Source of the DNA: Lysobacter sp.
GTDB lineage: Bacteria; Pseudomonadota; Gammaproteobacteria; Xanthomonadales; Xanthomonadaceae
Length of the DNA: 64,000 bases
Assembly (NCBI GenBank): GCA_019634715.1
Contig: JAHCAU010000014.1
Coordinates: forward strand, 62,001-126,000
Direction: 5' to 3'
Shown here one piece after another: positions 9,633 through 17,282 of this stretch. The notes beneath the pieces are model-generated. The model saw only the letters and a list, made by a program, of their open reading frames with translations. It had not been told where the DNA came from and did not search any database. How positions within the stretch are numbered: the stretch's first letter is position 1; each line of letters opens with the position of its first letter. The position numbers and the translations under genes are program-made.

Positions 9633-10580
9633 TCATTCCGTATCGCATCGCGAAACATCTTCGGCAACGTCCGCCAGACCGTCAAGCGACGATGCGGCGG
9701 GAGCGAGCGTGAATCGCGACGCCCAGACGCCAGCCTCGCGGCGCTCTTCGAGCGAGGCCTGCGTCTCGATCGTCTGGAGCTTCTCGCGGACCACGACCGC
9801 CGAAGGCGGATCCAGCACTGGCAGTATGGCGCGCCCCAGTGCGATGGCTTTGCCCCGTTGGACATCGGCGCTCAAGGCGACTTCGTTGCTGTTGAACTCG
9901 CCGGTCGCCAGCAGCATGAACAAGTGGTAGATGGCGAGCGCGTTGCCGCGCTCGGCCGCGCGCTGCAGCCCATCGATGGCGTGCGCGCTGTAATCTGCGG
10001 CCCGGTTCAGCGACAAGGCGCCCGATCGGGTCTTCAGTTGCGGTCGCAGAAAAAACCGCACTGCGGCCTGCGGACTCCCCAGCCGCACGGCCTGCAGCAT
10101 CCTGGCGTGGGATTGCGCGGATTCCGCCGGACCCAGGGACGCGCAGAAACTCTCGTAGCGTCGATGTGCGCTCTCGATCGCCTGCACCCGTGCCACGATG
10201 TCGAGCTCCGTTCGACCACCAGCGCTCGACGAGGCGGCGCCATCAAGGAGCGCGCGACCGAACTCCTCGCTGGCTTCGCGGCTCGCGCACAACTCAAGCA
10301 GCATGCCGAGGGTGCAGGCGGCACGTACGTCGCCAGCATTGGCTGCGATGGAGAGTTGCACGAACATCGGAGAGGCAGCGCTGGGAGGATTCACAGCAAG
10401 GCGTACTGCGTCGTGCTCCGAGCGGGCGTCCGACTCGGCAACCATCCCGGACGACGCGATCGAAGCCTTCGACTTTGGCCCATTTTTTCCAATCAACATC
10501 GAAATCACGCTCGCCGCAAGGAGCAACGCCACTATCCATACCTGACTTGATTTGATCAAGGCGCCCTTACTCCTTCGCAT
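9633..10580 (-). CDS. Membrane-anchored helical (Sel1/TPR-like) protein in the bacteriocin operon (315 aa)
   Basis: A short basic N-terminus and a single membrane helix (VWIVALLLAASVISMLIG, about residues 14-31) are followed by a ~280-residue soluble domain rich in Ala. It has repeated helical pairs such as AANAGDVRAACTLGMLLELC and LQRAAERGNALAIYHLFMLL, which look like Sel1-type repeats. The domain is predicted to be periplasmic. No catalytic motif is seen. Its position between the peptide gene and the fusion-protein gene makes it a candidate immunity or export-accessory protein. That is inference; I cannot assign a family with certainty. Confidence 0.75.
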   Translation of the reverse strand: MRRSKGALIKSSQVWIVALLLAASVISMLIGKNGPKSKASIASSGMVAESDARSEHDAVRLAVNPPSAASPMFVQLSIAANAGDVRAACTLGMLLELCASREASEEFGRALLDGAASSSAGGRTELDIVARVQAIESAHRRYESFCASLGPAESAQSHARMLQAVRLGSPQAAVRFFLRPQLKTRSGALSLNRAADYSAHAIDGLQRAAERGNALAIYHLFMLLATGEFNSNEVALSADVQRGKAIALGRAILPVLDPPSAVVVREKLQTIETQASLEERREAGVWASRFTLAPAASSLDGLADVAEDVSRCDTE

Positions 10581-10634
10581 TCACGGCAGGAAGCGACGCT
10601 ACCGTAAGGATTGGCAGCGCCGCTGAACTTCTGC

Positions 10635-11003
10635 TTAGACAGCCGGACAGACACCGGCCGTAGTTGTGGCCGTGTTATTGCCGGCCCGTGCCTGGAAGTA
10701 GTTCCTGATCCAAGTCGCCACGCCGGTCTGGGCCGCTATCCCAAGGTAGACAGCGTCGCGGCCGGCCTGCGTCGCGCCCGCGGCGATCTGCTTGCAGATA
10801 TTGATTACCTTGGTCCGATTGGTTGGTTCGCCATACAGGTAAAGCCCGTAGAGGACGCCCGCCACGGAGGTCACCCACTTGTTCGCCAGGAACGTGTTGA
10901 GGACGGCATCGCCGATGTCGACACCGCCTGCGACCGCATCGAGGACCTGATCATCAGACACCAGCGCGATTCCCGGGCGATACGTTTCGATATTGCTGTA
11001 CAT
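10635..11003 (-). CDS. Double-glycine-leader peptide, putative class II bacteriocin/microcin precursor (122 aa)
   Basis: AAAGGAG sits 8 nt before the ATG. The N-terminus MYSNIETYRPGIALVSDDQV continues into LDAVAGG, a typical double-glycine leader (Gly26-Gly27, Val at -4, Leu at -7 from the cut), giving a 27-residue leader. The predicted mature peptide has 95 residues. It is rich in Ala, Gly, Val and Thr, with an amphipathic region (VTSVAGVLYGLYLYG), GxxxA/G-type small-residue spacing, and just two Cys (70 and 119) that could form one disulfide. The C39 exporter and fusion protein downstream fit it as the cargo. I do not recognise the mature sequence. Base composition is less GC-rich than the neighbours, suggesting acquisition by transfer. 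Confidence 0.85.
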   Translation of the reverse strand: MYSNIETYRPGIALVSDDQVLDAVAGGVDIGDAVLNTFLANKWVTSVAGVLYGLYLYGEPTNRTKVINICKQIAAGATQAGRDAVYLGIAAQTGVATWIRNYFQARAGNNTATTTAGVCPAV

Positions 11004-11044
11004 GAGATTTCTCCTTTGATTGCTGTCGGAATAATGTCGGTGCA

Positions 11045-11641
11045 TCAGGACGCCGGGCTGACGCCGTTGCCGTAGACATCCCTGCAATCGGTGATCGTCC
11101 AGTGGAAACGCCGACGCTCGGAGAGAGGAGCGCTGGCGTTGAATGTGGCCCAAGGGAAGTAGCTGCCGCTGGTCGCAGTACTGGTGGGCGCTTGCCAAGC
11201 CTTCGTCTTGTCGGAGTTCTTGTGGATGACGTAGTAACCTTCGTCCAGCGACAGATACCACCAGGTGTTGTCGCTGCAGGTAAGGGCAGCCACATAGCCG
11301 CTGCGCACCCCAAGGCAGCTGGCGGAGAAATCTGGCGTGATAAACCACTGGTTGCCGTGTGTCGAGTTCCAGCCCTGCCAGATCATCGAAAAGTTCCGTC
11401 GACTCGCTGGCGATGTGGTGTTCTTCTGCAGCCGGAGATCGTTGACGTTGCCCGATGCTGTGTTCGTCATACCGGAGACGAACGCGACGTTATAAGTCCC
11501 GTCAGCTTGCGTTGTGGCATCCCGCGGCCTGAACGAGCAGTTCATCAGCAACCGGTCATCCAGGTCTTCCTGGGCGATGGCAGGCGTGCTGACAAGGCAT
11601 GCAGCGAACAGCACAGGGGCGAATCGTTTGAGCATTTGCAT
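11045..11641 (-). CDS. Secreted protein of unknown function at the head of the bacteriocin operon (198 aa)
   Basis: Two start codons are six bases apart. I prefer the downstream one (MQMLKRFAP), because AGGAG lies 8 nt before it and only 2 nt before the other. It has a Sec signal peptide ending STPAIAQ. The mature domain is rich in Trp, Ser, Thr and Asn, with four Cys, and contains a segment (WWYLSLDEGYYVIHKN) reminiscent of ricin-B/beta-trefoil repeats. No enzyme motif is visible. It ends 41 bp before the double-glycine peptide and is its probable operon partner: immunity factor, second toxic component, or receptor-binding accessory (inference). Confidence 0.75.
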   Translation of the reverse strand: MQMLKRFAPVLFAACLVSTPAIAQEDLDDRLLMNCSFRPRDATTQADGTYNVAFVSGMTNTASGNVNDLRLQKNTTSPASRRNFSMIWQGWNSTHGNQWFITPDFSASCLGVRSGYVAALTCSDNTWWYLSLDEGYYVIHKNSDKTKAWQAPTSTATSGSYFPWATFNASAPLSERRRFHWTITDCRDVYGNGVSPAS

Positions 11642-11800
11642 ATCCATAACTCCTGTAATGATGAGACGCGGACCTCTCCGGTTCGATCGCTGCGTCCCGG
11701 ATCGGCACGCAAGGCGCTTACGACGAGGGCCGGAAACGCTGTCGCGCGCCCACCCCTGTCACGGCGTAACTTGTGATGAAGCGCCGCCGAGCGCATGCCG

Positions 11801-11866
11801 AATCAATCATCAATGGATACCGAATCGATCATTGATCGATCATTCATTGATCACGAATCGATCATA
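11801..11866. repeat. AT-rich iterated GATC/ATCAT repeats, possible operator cluster
   Basis: Two exact copies of CGAATCGATCAT (11821-11832 and 11854-11865) flank TGATCGATCA and TGATCA inverted elements. Related ATCAATCAT units start at about 11801. The block stands out from the GC-rich surroundings and lies 160-225 bp upstream of the bacteriocin-operon start. Such iterated palindromes can be binding sites for a regulator. Confidence 0.6.
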
Positions 11867-12009
11867 AGACCGCCACGAATGGCGCTTGCGCTCGGGCTAC
11901 GGTCGAGCGCGCCCCGTCGGCACCCATGACTTTCGACTACAAGCAACTGATTTCATTCGCTTTCTGCCCCCAAAGAACGGGACATCCGATTAGGCTCATT
12001 GGCAACCAG

Positions 12010-12055
12010 AAACGGGGTCAGGTTCATTTCCAGCGAAGTGAACCTGACCCCGTTT
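12010..12055. repeat. REP palindrome, left of RAYT
   Basis: Perfect 17-bp arms (12010-12026 and 12039-12055; arm sequence AAACGGGGTCAGGTTCA) separated by a 12-nt loop. The same arms recur at 12847-12890, so the transposase gene is bracketed by matching palindromes, as is typical for REP-associated transposases. Confidence 0.9.
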
Positions 12056-12146
12056 CTGACCCCGTGTCTGTGTTTCGGAGAATTCCTACCTGCCAACCAG
12101 GTATTGCCCGATAGGCCAGTCCTCGGCAGCCACTGATGCTGGGGGC

Positions 12147-12832
12147 ATGGCCAGACTCCCACGTTTCGACATCCCCGGCATCCCGCTGCACATCGTCCAG
12201 CGAGGCAACAACCGGCTTCCCTGCTTCCTGGGCGATCACGACAGGCGACGCTACCTGTCCTTGCTGGCAGATGCCTTGACCGCGACCGACTGCCAACTGC
12301 ATGCATACGTGCTGATGGACAACCACGTCCACCTGCTGGTCACGCCATCGTGTAACGGCGGAGCCTCGAAGATGATGCAACGGCTGGGGCGACGCTATGT
12401 CGCCGAGTTCAATCGCCGCCACGGGCGTACTGGGACGCTGTGGGAAGGCCGGTTCAAGTCATCGGTCGTCGAGAGCGACCGGCATGTGCTGGTCTGTTGC
12501 CGCTACATCGAGCTCAACCCGGTCAGGGCAGGGATGGTGGTGAAAGCGGAGGCCTTCCGGTGTCCAGCCATGCCGGGAACGCACTCGGCCACCGGGATCA
12601 TCTGCTGACGCCGCACCCCATCTATCTGGCCCTTGCCGCAGAGTCCCGCTCACGCGCAGAGACCTACCGGGCGATCGTGCGCGAAGGATCAGACGACGCA
12701 GAGATCGACGGCATCCGCCTGCATCTGCAACAACAACGGGTCCTGGGCAGCGAAGGTTTCAGGCAGATGATCGAAGCGAAAACGCGACGGTTCGCCGGTG
12801 TCCGGCCAGCGCATCGACCACGGAAGCCCTGA
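12147..12832 (+). pseudogene. REP-associated tyrosine transposase (RAYT, TnpA_REP), frameshifted
   Basis: The N-terminal 138 residues carry the family signature: HIVQRGNNR, then HAYVLMDNHVHLLVTP with the HUH-type His-Val-His, then EGRFKSSVV and YIELNPVRAGMV. The frame then shifts. The rest of the protein (SSHAGNALGHRDHLLTPHP and on to 12832) is encoded in the +2-shifted frame. Inserting one G between 12562 and 12563 would restore the usual RWSSHAGNA. Full length would be about 228 residues, normal for the family. RAYTs mobilise REP palindromes as single-stranded DNA, and matching palindromes flank this gene on both sides. With the shift it is probably inactive, unless the base loss is a sequencing error or is bypassed by frameshifting. 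Confidence 0.9.
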
Positions 12833-12846
12833 ACGGGTTAGCCCTG

Positions 12847-12890
12847 AACGGGGTCAGGTTCACTCCCCCGGAAGTGAACCTGACCCCGTT
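12847..12890. repeat. REP palindrome, right of RAYT, overlapping the HAD gene 3' end
   Basis: Perfect 16-bp arms (12847-12862 and 12875-12890) with a 12-nt loop, same arm sequence as the copy at 12010-12055. Just before it, AGCCCTGAACGGG occurs twice in tandem (from about 12825). The stop codon of the convergent HAD gene lies in its left arm. Confidence 0.9.
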
Positions 12891-13618
12891 TCGGGAGACG
12901 GCGCATCCCCGCCCCGCCCCGGGCATCCCCAGTTGAGGATCGGGGTGCCGGGTGGCAGCACCTTGCGGAACATCTCGACGCGCGACACCTTCGGATTCAC
13001 CACGACAGGTTTGCGCGCGGCCTCGAGCAGCGGCAGGTCCGCGCTGCTGTCGGAATACGCGGCTTCGACCGGGCCGCCGTAGCCGGCATCGGCGAGCATG
13101 CGCATCTTCATCGCGTGATGGCAATGACGCACCGCACCGATGGCACCGTACTTCGGGCCGACCTGCGTGCCGATCACCGGCAGGTCGCCGTGGCCGGCGA
13201 AGGCGAGGATGGCGCGGGCCAGTTCCGGCGGCGCGCCGGTGGCGACGATCACCCGGTCGCCCGCTTCGCGATGGCGACGCAGTACGTCGAAGGCGATGGG
13301 CAGCAGGCGGGGCCTGATCGCTTCGACATGCGCGTCGACGTAGCGGTCGGTCATCGCATCGAACTCGGCGACGGTGCGCATGCCGAGCGTGCCGACCCAG
13401 ACGAAGGCCGAGATGCCGCGCCGGCGCGTGGGCAGGAAGGCGATCATCGGGCCGAACACCGGCGCGATCAGCAGCGCGAGCAGGCGTCGCCACCAGGCGC
13501 GGCCGATCAGCCACGCGAACAGATGGCTGCCGGAATCGCCGTCGTACAGGGTGTGGTCGAAATCGAAGACGACCAGCGGCGCGTCGGCCGCCGGGGCCGG
13601 GAACTGCGTCGTGCTCAT
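12860..13618 (-). CDS. HAD-superfamily phosphatase, subfamily IB (252 aa)
   Basis: Motif I is VVFDFDHTLYDGD (nucleophile Asp in DFDHT), motif II region IVATGAPPE, motif III Lys region GPKYG, and motif IV YSDSSADLPLL. This pattern is that of SerB/PSP-like HAD-IB hydrolases, with a basic hydrophobic cap region (RRLLALLIAPVFG). Its ATG overlaps the trpC stop by 4 nt (ATGA), so it is translationally coupled to the trp genes, an arrangement I recall from other Xanthomonadaceae. The substrate is unknown. The natural C-terminus seems to be around ILNWGCPG; the last ~18 residues are read from REP sequence. Confidence 0.85.
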   Translation of the reverse strand: MSTTQFPAPAADAPLVVFDFDHTLYDGDSGSHLFAWLIGRAWWRRLLALLIAPVFGPMIAFLPTRRRGISAFVWVGTLGMRTVAEFDAMTDRYVDAHVEAIRPRLLPIAFDVLRRHREAGDRVIVATGAPPELARAILAFAGHGDLPVIGTQVGPKYGAIGAVRHCHHAMKMRMLADAGYGGPVEAAYSDSSADLPLLEAARKPVVVNPKVSRVEMFRKVLPPGTPILNWGCPGRGGDAPSPETGSGSLPGE

Positions 13619-14451
13619 GCCGTGAAGAACAATCGCCGCAGCGCCGCACCCGGGTCGGGATCGCGCATGAAGGATTCGCCGACGAGGAACAGATCGATGC
13701 CGGCATCGCGCATGCGCTGCACGTCGTCGCCGGTGGCGATGCCGCTTTCGGTGACCAGCGGTCGACCGGCGGGCATGGCGTCCTTGAGCGACAGCGTGGT
13801 GTCGAGCGACACCTCGAAGGTGCGCAGATTGCGGTTGTTGACGCCGATCAGCGCCTCGCGGCCGTCGATCGCCGGCAGGCGCAGAGCGCGCTGCAGTTCG
13901 TCGGCATCGTGCACTTCGACCAGCACGTCGAGGCCGAGTGCCATCGCCTCGCGGTACAGCGACAGCAATTGGTCGTCGTCCAGCGCGGACACGATCAGCA
14001 GGATGCAGTCGGCGCCGAGCGCACGCGCTTCGACGATCTGGTAGGCGTCGACGGTGAAATCCTTGCGCAGCACCGGCAGCGCGCAGGCGGCGCGCGCCTG
14101 CTGCAGGTAGGCGTCGGCGCCCTGGAAGAAATCCACGTCGGTCAGCACCGACAGGCAGGCCGCGCCCGCGGCCTCGTAGCTGCGCGCGATCGCCGCCGGA
14201 TCGAAGTCCGCGCGGATCACGCCCTTCGACGGACTGGCCTTCTTCACTTCGGAGATGACGCCCGGCAGACCCGCCGCATGCTTCGCCTGCAGGGCCGCGA
14301 CGAAGCCGCGCACCGGCGATGCAGCGGCAGCGCGCTCGCGCAGTTCGGCCAGCGGCACACGCGCGGTACGGTCGGCGATCTCCTCGTGCTTGCGGTCGAG
14401 GATGCGCTGCAGGATGTCGGCACGGGCGGGGTGCGATGCGGCTGTACTCAT
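13615..14451 (-). CDS. trpC: Indole-3-glycerol phosphate synthase
   Basis: Converts carboxyphenylaminodeoxyribulose phosphate to indole-3-glycerol phosphate, the fourth step of tryptophan synthesis. A TIM barrel of 278 residues with the hallmark motifs EVKKASPSKG, LTDVDFFQG, LRKDFTVDAYQI, GVNNRNLRTFEV and VTESGI. The start overlaps the preceding gene's stop by 4 nt. It stands in the order trpG-trpD-(ABM)-trpC with no trpE, trpF, trpB or trpA in the window, so the pathway genes are split as usual in this family. Confidence 0.97.
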   Translation of the reverse strand: MSTAASHPARADILQRILDRKHEEIADRTARVPLAELRERAAAASPVRGFVAALQAKHAAGLPGVISEVKKASPSKGVIRADFDPAAIARSYEAAGAACLSVLTDVDFFQGADAYLQQARAACALPVLRKDFTVDAYQIVEARALGADCILLIVSALDDDQLLSLYREAMALGLDVLVEVHDADELQRALRLPAIDGREALIGVNNRNLRTFEVSLDTTLSLKDAMPAGRPLVTESGIATGDDVQRMRDAGIDLFLVGESFMRDPDPGAALRRLFFTA

Positions 14452-14795
14452 GATGTTTTCGCGAACCAGTCGTAGGCGCGTTCGACTTTCGCGACGCGCG
14501 TGATGTAGCGGGTGTACCAGTCGCGCCGGCCGCGGGCACGGATGGCGGCGTGCTCGACGTGGTGCTTCCACGCCAGGATGTCGTTCTCGCTGCGCCAGTA
14601 GCTGACGGTGATGCCGACGCCGTCTGCGCCGCGCACCGACTCGACGCCGAGATAGCCCGGCTGCTGCGAGGCCAGCGCCAGCATCGCTTCGGCGGCCTCG
14701 GCATAGTCTTCGGCGTCCGCACCGCTGCGTTGCGAGGTGAAGATCACCGCGTGGTACGGCGGTTCGGGCGTATTGGCGAAACCGGCGTCGCTCAT
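14448..14795 (-). CDS. ABM-fold (antibiotic biosynthesis monooxygenase-like) protein in the trp operon (115 aa)
   Basis: A single dimeric alpha/beta-barrel (ABM/EthD-type) domain: AVIFTSQRS, then EAMLALASQQPGYLGVES, then GITVSYWRSENDILAWKHHVEH and a C-terminal YTRYITRVAKVERAYDWF. These match the family's 'heme-degrading/antibiotic monooxygenase-like' small proteins. Both ends overlap trpD and trpC by 4 nt, so it is cotranslated with them. Whether it acts on a tryptophan intermediate or is a passenger is unknown. No residue pattern proves monooxygenase activity. Confidence 0.85.
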   Translation of the reverse strand: MSDAGFANTPEPPYHAVIFTSQRSGADAEDYAEAAEAMLALASQQPGYLGVESVRGADGVGITVSYWRSENDILAWKHHVEHAAIRARGRRDWYTRYITRVAKVERAYDWFAKTS

Positions 14796-15826
14796 GACGC
14801 GGCCAGCGTCTGCGTGGTGGCGATGAAGTGTTCGAGCTTGGCGCGGGCATCGCCGCTGGCGATCGCCGCGCGCGCGGCCTCGATGCCGTGGGCGATGCTG
14901 TCGGCCACCCCGGCCACGAACAGCGCCGCGCCGGCATTGAGGCAGACGATGTCGCGCGGCAGGCCCGGCGTGTTGTCCAGCGCCTCGATCAGCATGATCT
15001 TCGATTCGGCGGCGTCGGCCACGCGCAGGTTGCGGCTGGCGGCCATGCCGATGCCGAAGTCCTCGGGATGGACTTCGTACTCGCGGACCTTGCCGTCGCG
15101 CAGTTCGCCGACCAGCGTGGCCGCACCGAGCGAGAGTTCGTCCATGCCGTCGCGCCCCCAGACCACCAGCGCACGCTCGGCGCCCAGCTCCTGCAGCACG
15201 CGCGCCTGGATGCCCACCAGGTCGGGATGGAACACGCCCATCAGGATGCTCGGCGCGCCGGCGGGATTGGTCAGCGGCCCGAGGATGTTGAAGATCGTGC
15301 GCACGCCCATTTCGCGGCGTACCGGCGCGACCACCTTCATCGCCGGGTGATGGACCGGGGCGAACATGAAACCGATGCCGGTCCGGGCGATGCACTGCGC
15401 CACCTGCGCCGGCTGCAGCTCGATGTTCGCGCCCAGCGCTTCGAGCACGTCGGCGCTGCCGGACTTCGACGACACGCTGCGGTTGCCGTGCTTGGCGACC
15501 TTGGCGCCCGCGGCGGCGACCACGAACATGCTCGCTGTGGAGATGTTGAAGGTATGCGCGCCGTCGCCACCGGTGCCGACGATGTCGACCATGTGCCGGC
15601 GGTCGGCGAGTTCGACCTTGTTGGAGAACTCGCGCAGCACGGAGGCTGCGGCGGCGATCTCGCCGACGGTTTCCTTCTTCACGCGCAGGCCGGTCAGGAT
15701 GGCCGAGGTCATCGACGGCGAAACCTCGCCGCGCATGATCTGGCGCATCAGATCGACCATTTCGTCATGGAAGATCTCGCGGTGCTCGATCGTGCGCTGC
15801 AGGGCTTCCTGGGGGGTGATGGGCAT
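14792..15826 (-). CDS. trpD: Anthranilate phosphoribosyltransferase
   Basis: Transfers phosphoribose from PRPP to anthranilate. 344 residues, normal length. The PRPP/Mg-binding motif GTGGDGAHTFNIST and the later KHGNRSVSSKSGSADVLEALG, HHPAMK and NPAGAP segments are all present. It lies 128 bp downstream of trpG and overlaps the ABM gene by 4 nt. Confidence 0.97.
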   Translation of the reverse strand: MPITPQEALQRTIEHREIFHDEMVDLMRQIMRGEVSPSMTSAILTGLRVKKETVGEIAAAASVLREFSNKVELADRRHMVDIVGTGGDGAHTFNISTASMFVVAAAGAKVAKHGNRSVSSKSGSADVLEALGANIELQPAQVAQCIARTGIGFMFAPVHHPAMKVVAPVRREMGVRTIFNILGPLTNPAGAPSILMGVFHPDLVGIQARVLQELGAERALVVWGRDGMDELSLGAATLVGELRDGKVREYEVHPEDFGIGMAASRNLRVADAAESKIMLIEALDNTPGLPRDIVCLNAGAALFVAGVADSIAHGIEAARAAIASGDARAKLEHFIATTQTLAAS

Positions 15827-15954
15827 GCCTGTGACCGTCCGTTTCTGCTGGCCGCCGTCGGCGGGCGCCCATGATGGCGGCTGCGGGCGCGGCGGACAAC
15901 CAGTCGGCGACCCGTCGGCAACCAGCGACAGGCGGTCCGCGGCCGGGAACGGGC

Positions 15955-16542
15955 TCAGGCGGCGCGGGTGATGAAGTTCTTCAGCAGCGCGTGGCCGTGC
16001 TCGGTGAGGATCGATTCGGGGTGGAACTGCACGCCCTCCACCGGGTGCTCACGGTGGCGCAGGCCCATGATCTCCTCGATCGAACCGTCCTCGTTCTCGG
16101 TCCAGGCGGTGACTTCGAGGGCGTCCGGCAGGGTGTGCCGGTCGACGACCAGGGAGTGGTAGCGGGTGGCCTCGTAGCGGTCGGGCAGCCCGGCGAACAC
16201 GCCCTTGCCCTCGTGGCGGATGTGCGAGGTCTTGCCGTGCATGATGCGGCCGGCGCGGACCACGTCGCCGCCGTAGGCCTGGCCGATGCTCTGGTGGCCG
16301 AGGCAGACGCCGAGGATGGGAATGCGGTCGCCCAGTTGGCGGATCACGTCCACCGACACCCCGGCCTCGTTCGGCGTGCAGGGACCGGGCGAGATCACGA
16401 TGCTCGACGGCGCCAGGGCCTCGATCCCGGCTACCGTCAGCTCGTCGTTGCGCACCACCTTCACCTCCGCCCCCAGCGCCTGGAGATATTGCACGAGGTT
16501 GTAGGTGAAGCTGTCGTAGTTGTCGATCATCAGCAGCATGTC
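15955..16542 (-). CDS. trpG: Anthranilate synthase component II (glutamine amidotransferase)
   Basis: Class I glutamine amidotransferase that feeds ammonia to TrpE (and possibly PabB). MLLMIDNYDSFTYNLVQYLQ begins the protein and sets the start. SPGPCTPNEAG and GVCLGHQSIGQAYGG carry the nucleophilic Cys, and GVQFHPESILTEHG the His/Glu of the triad. 195 residues, usual size. No trpE is adjacent; the upstream neighbour is a DedA-family gene 88 bp away. Confidence 0.96.
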   Translation of the reverse strand, partial: DMLLMIDNYDSFTYNLVQYLQALGAEVKVVRNDELTVAGIEALAPSSIVISPGPCTPNEAGVSVDVIRQLGDRIPILGVCLGHQSIGQAYGGDVVRAGRIMHGKTSHIRHEGKGVFAGLPDRYEATRYHSLVVDRHTLPDALEVTAWTENEDGSIEEIMGLRHREHPVEGVQFHPESILTEHGHALLKNFITRAA

Positions 16543-16630
16543 GGACCTGGGGTCGGGCATCGGCCCGTGGGCGCCGCGGGGTGGGCGCGGCCATTCTACG
16601 GCCCAACCCGGCCGCAGCGGCAGTGACGGC

Positions 16631-17269
16631 TCAGGCACTGCGCCGGCCACGCAGTGCCGACACCCGGCCCCAGACCAGGGGCAGCATCGACAGGGCGACG
16701 ATCGAGAGGATGACGGTGCTGAGGTTTTCGCGGATCACCGGCAGGTCGCCGAACGCGTAGCCCAGCGCGGTCAGCGACAGCACCCACAGCAGGGCGCCGC
16801 CGATGTTGTAGCGCAGGAACACCGCGCGATCCATGTGCCCGAAGCCGGCGGCGAAGGGCGCGAAGGTGCGCACCACCGGCACGAAGCGCGCGATGACGAT
16901 GGTCCGTGCGCCGTGCCTGGCGAAGTACAGGCGCGACTGCGCATGCCCCGCCGCGATATGCCGCGACCGGCGGATGAGCGCGCCGCCGAAGCGCTGGCCG
17001 ATGGTGAAGTTCAGCGCATCGCCGAGCACCGCCGCAGCGATCAGCGCCGGGGCCACGGCGTGGTAATCGAGCAGGCCGGCGCCGCAGAAGACGCCGACGA
17101 TGAACAGCATCGAGTCGCCGGGCAGGAAGGGAAAGACCACCAGCCCGGTTTCCGCGAACACGATCAGCGCGAGGATCGCGATCGTCCAGGCGCCGTAGTT
17201 CGCGCACCAGAAGGTCAGATGGTCGTCGAAATTGGCCAGCAGGTCGACGAAGTAATAGAGCACGTCCAT
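16631..17269 (-). CDS. DedA/SNARE-associated family inner-membrane protein (212 aa)
   Basis: Multi-pass membrane protein with the family motifs ETGLVVFPFLPGDSMLF and FxARFxPxxRTFxPxxAGxxxM (here IARFVPVVRTFAPFAAGFGHM). DedA proteins are needed for envelope integrity and proton-motive-force homeostasis; some flip undecaprenyl phosphate or phosphatidylethanolamine. GAGAGGTGG precedes the chosen ATG. It starts 13 bp after the outer-membrane protein gene, so it may be the last gene of the ligase-RND-OMP operon. Confidence 0.93.
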   Translation of the reverse strand: MDVLYYFVDLLANFDDHLTFWCANYGAWTIAILALIVFAETGLVVFPFLPGDSMLFIVGVFCGAGLLDYHAVAPALIAAAVLGDALNFTIGQRFGGALIRRSRHIAAGHAQSRLYFARHGARTIVIARFVPVVRTFAPFAAGFGHMDRAVFLRYNIGGALLWVLSLTALGYAFGDLPVIRENLSTVILSIVALSMLPLVWGRVSALRGRRSA

Positions 17270-17282
17270 GTCCACCTCTCCT

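Larger units (their letters stand above)
11642..12146. other. Intergenic region upstream of the bacteriocin operon
   Basis: About 500 bp without a believable gene. It contains the presumed promoter of the minus-strand operon, an AT-rich cluster of GATC-containing repeats (11801-11866) and a REP palindrome (12010-12055). A further partial copy of the REP arm (CTGACCCCG) lies at 12056-12064. Confidence 0.5.

Noticed and set aside
11926..12114. Short plus-strand frame before the transposase
   Set aside because: It runs through the REP palindrome and has no ribosome site or homology I recognise.
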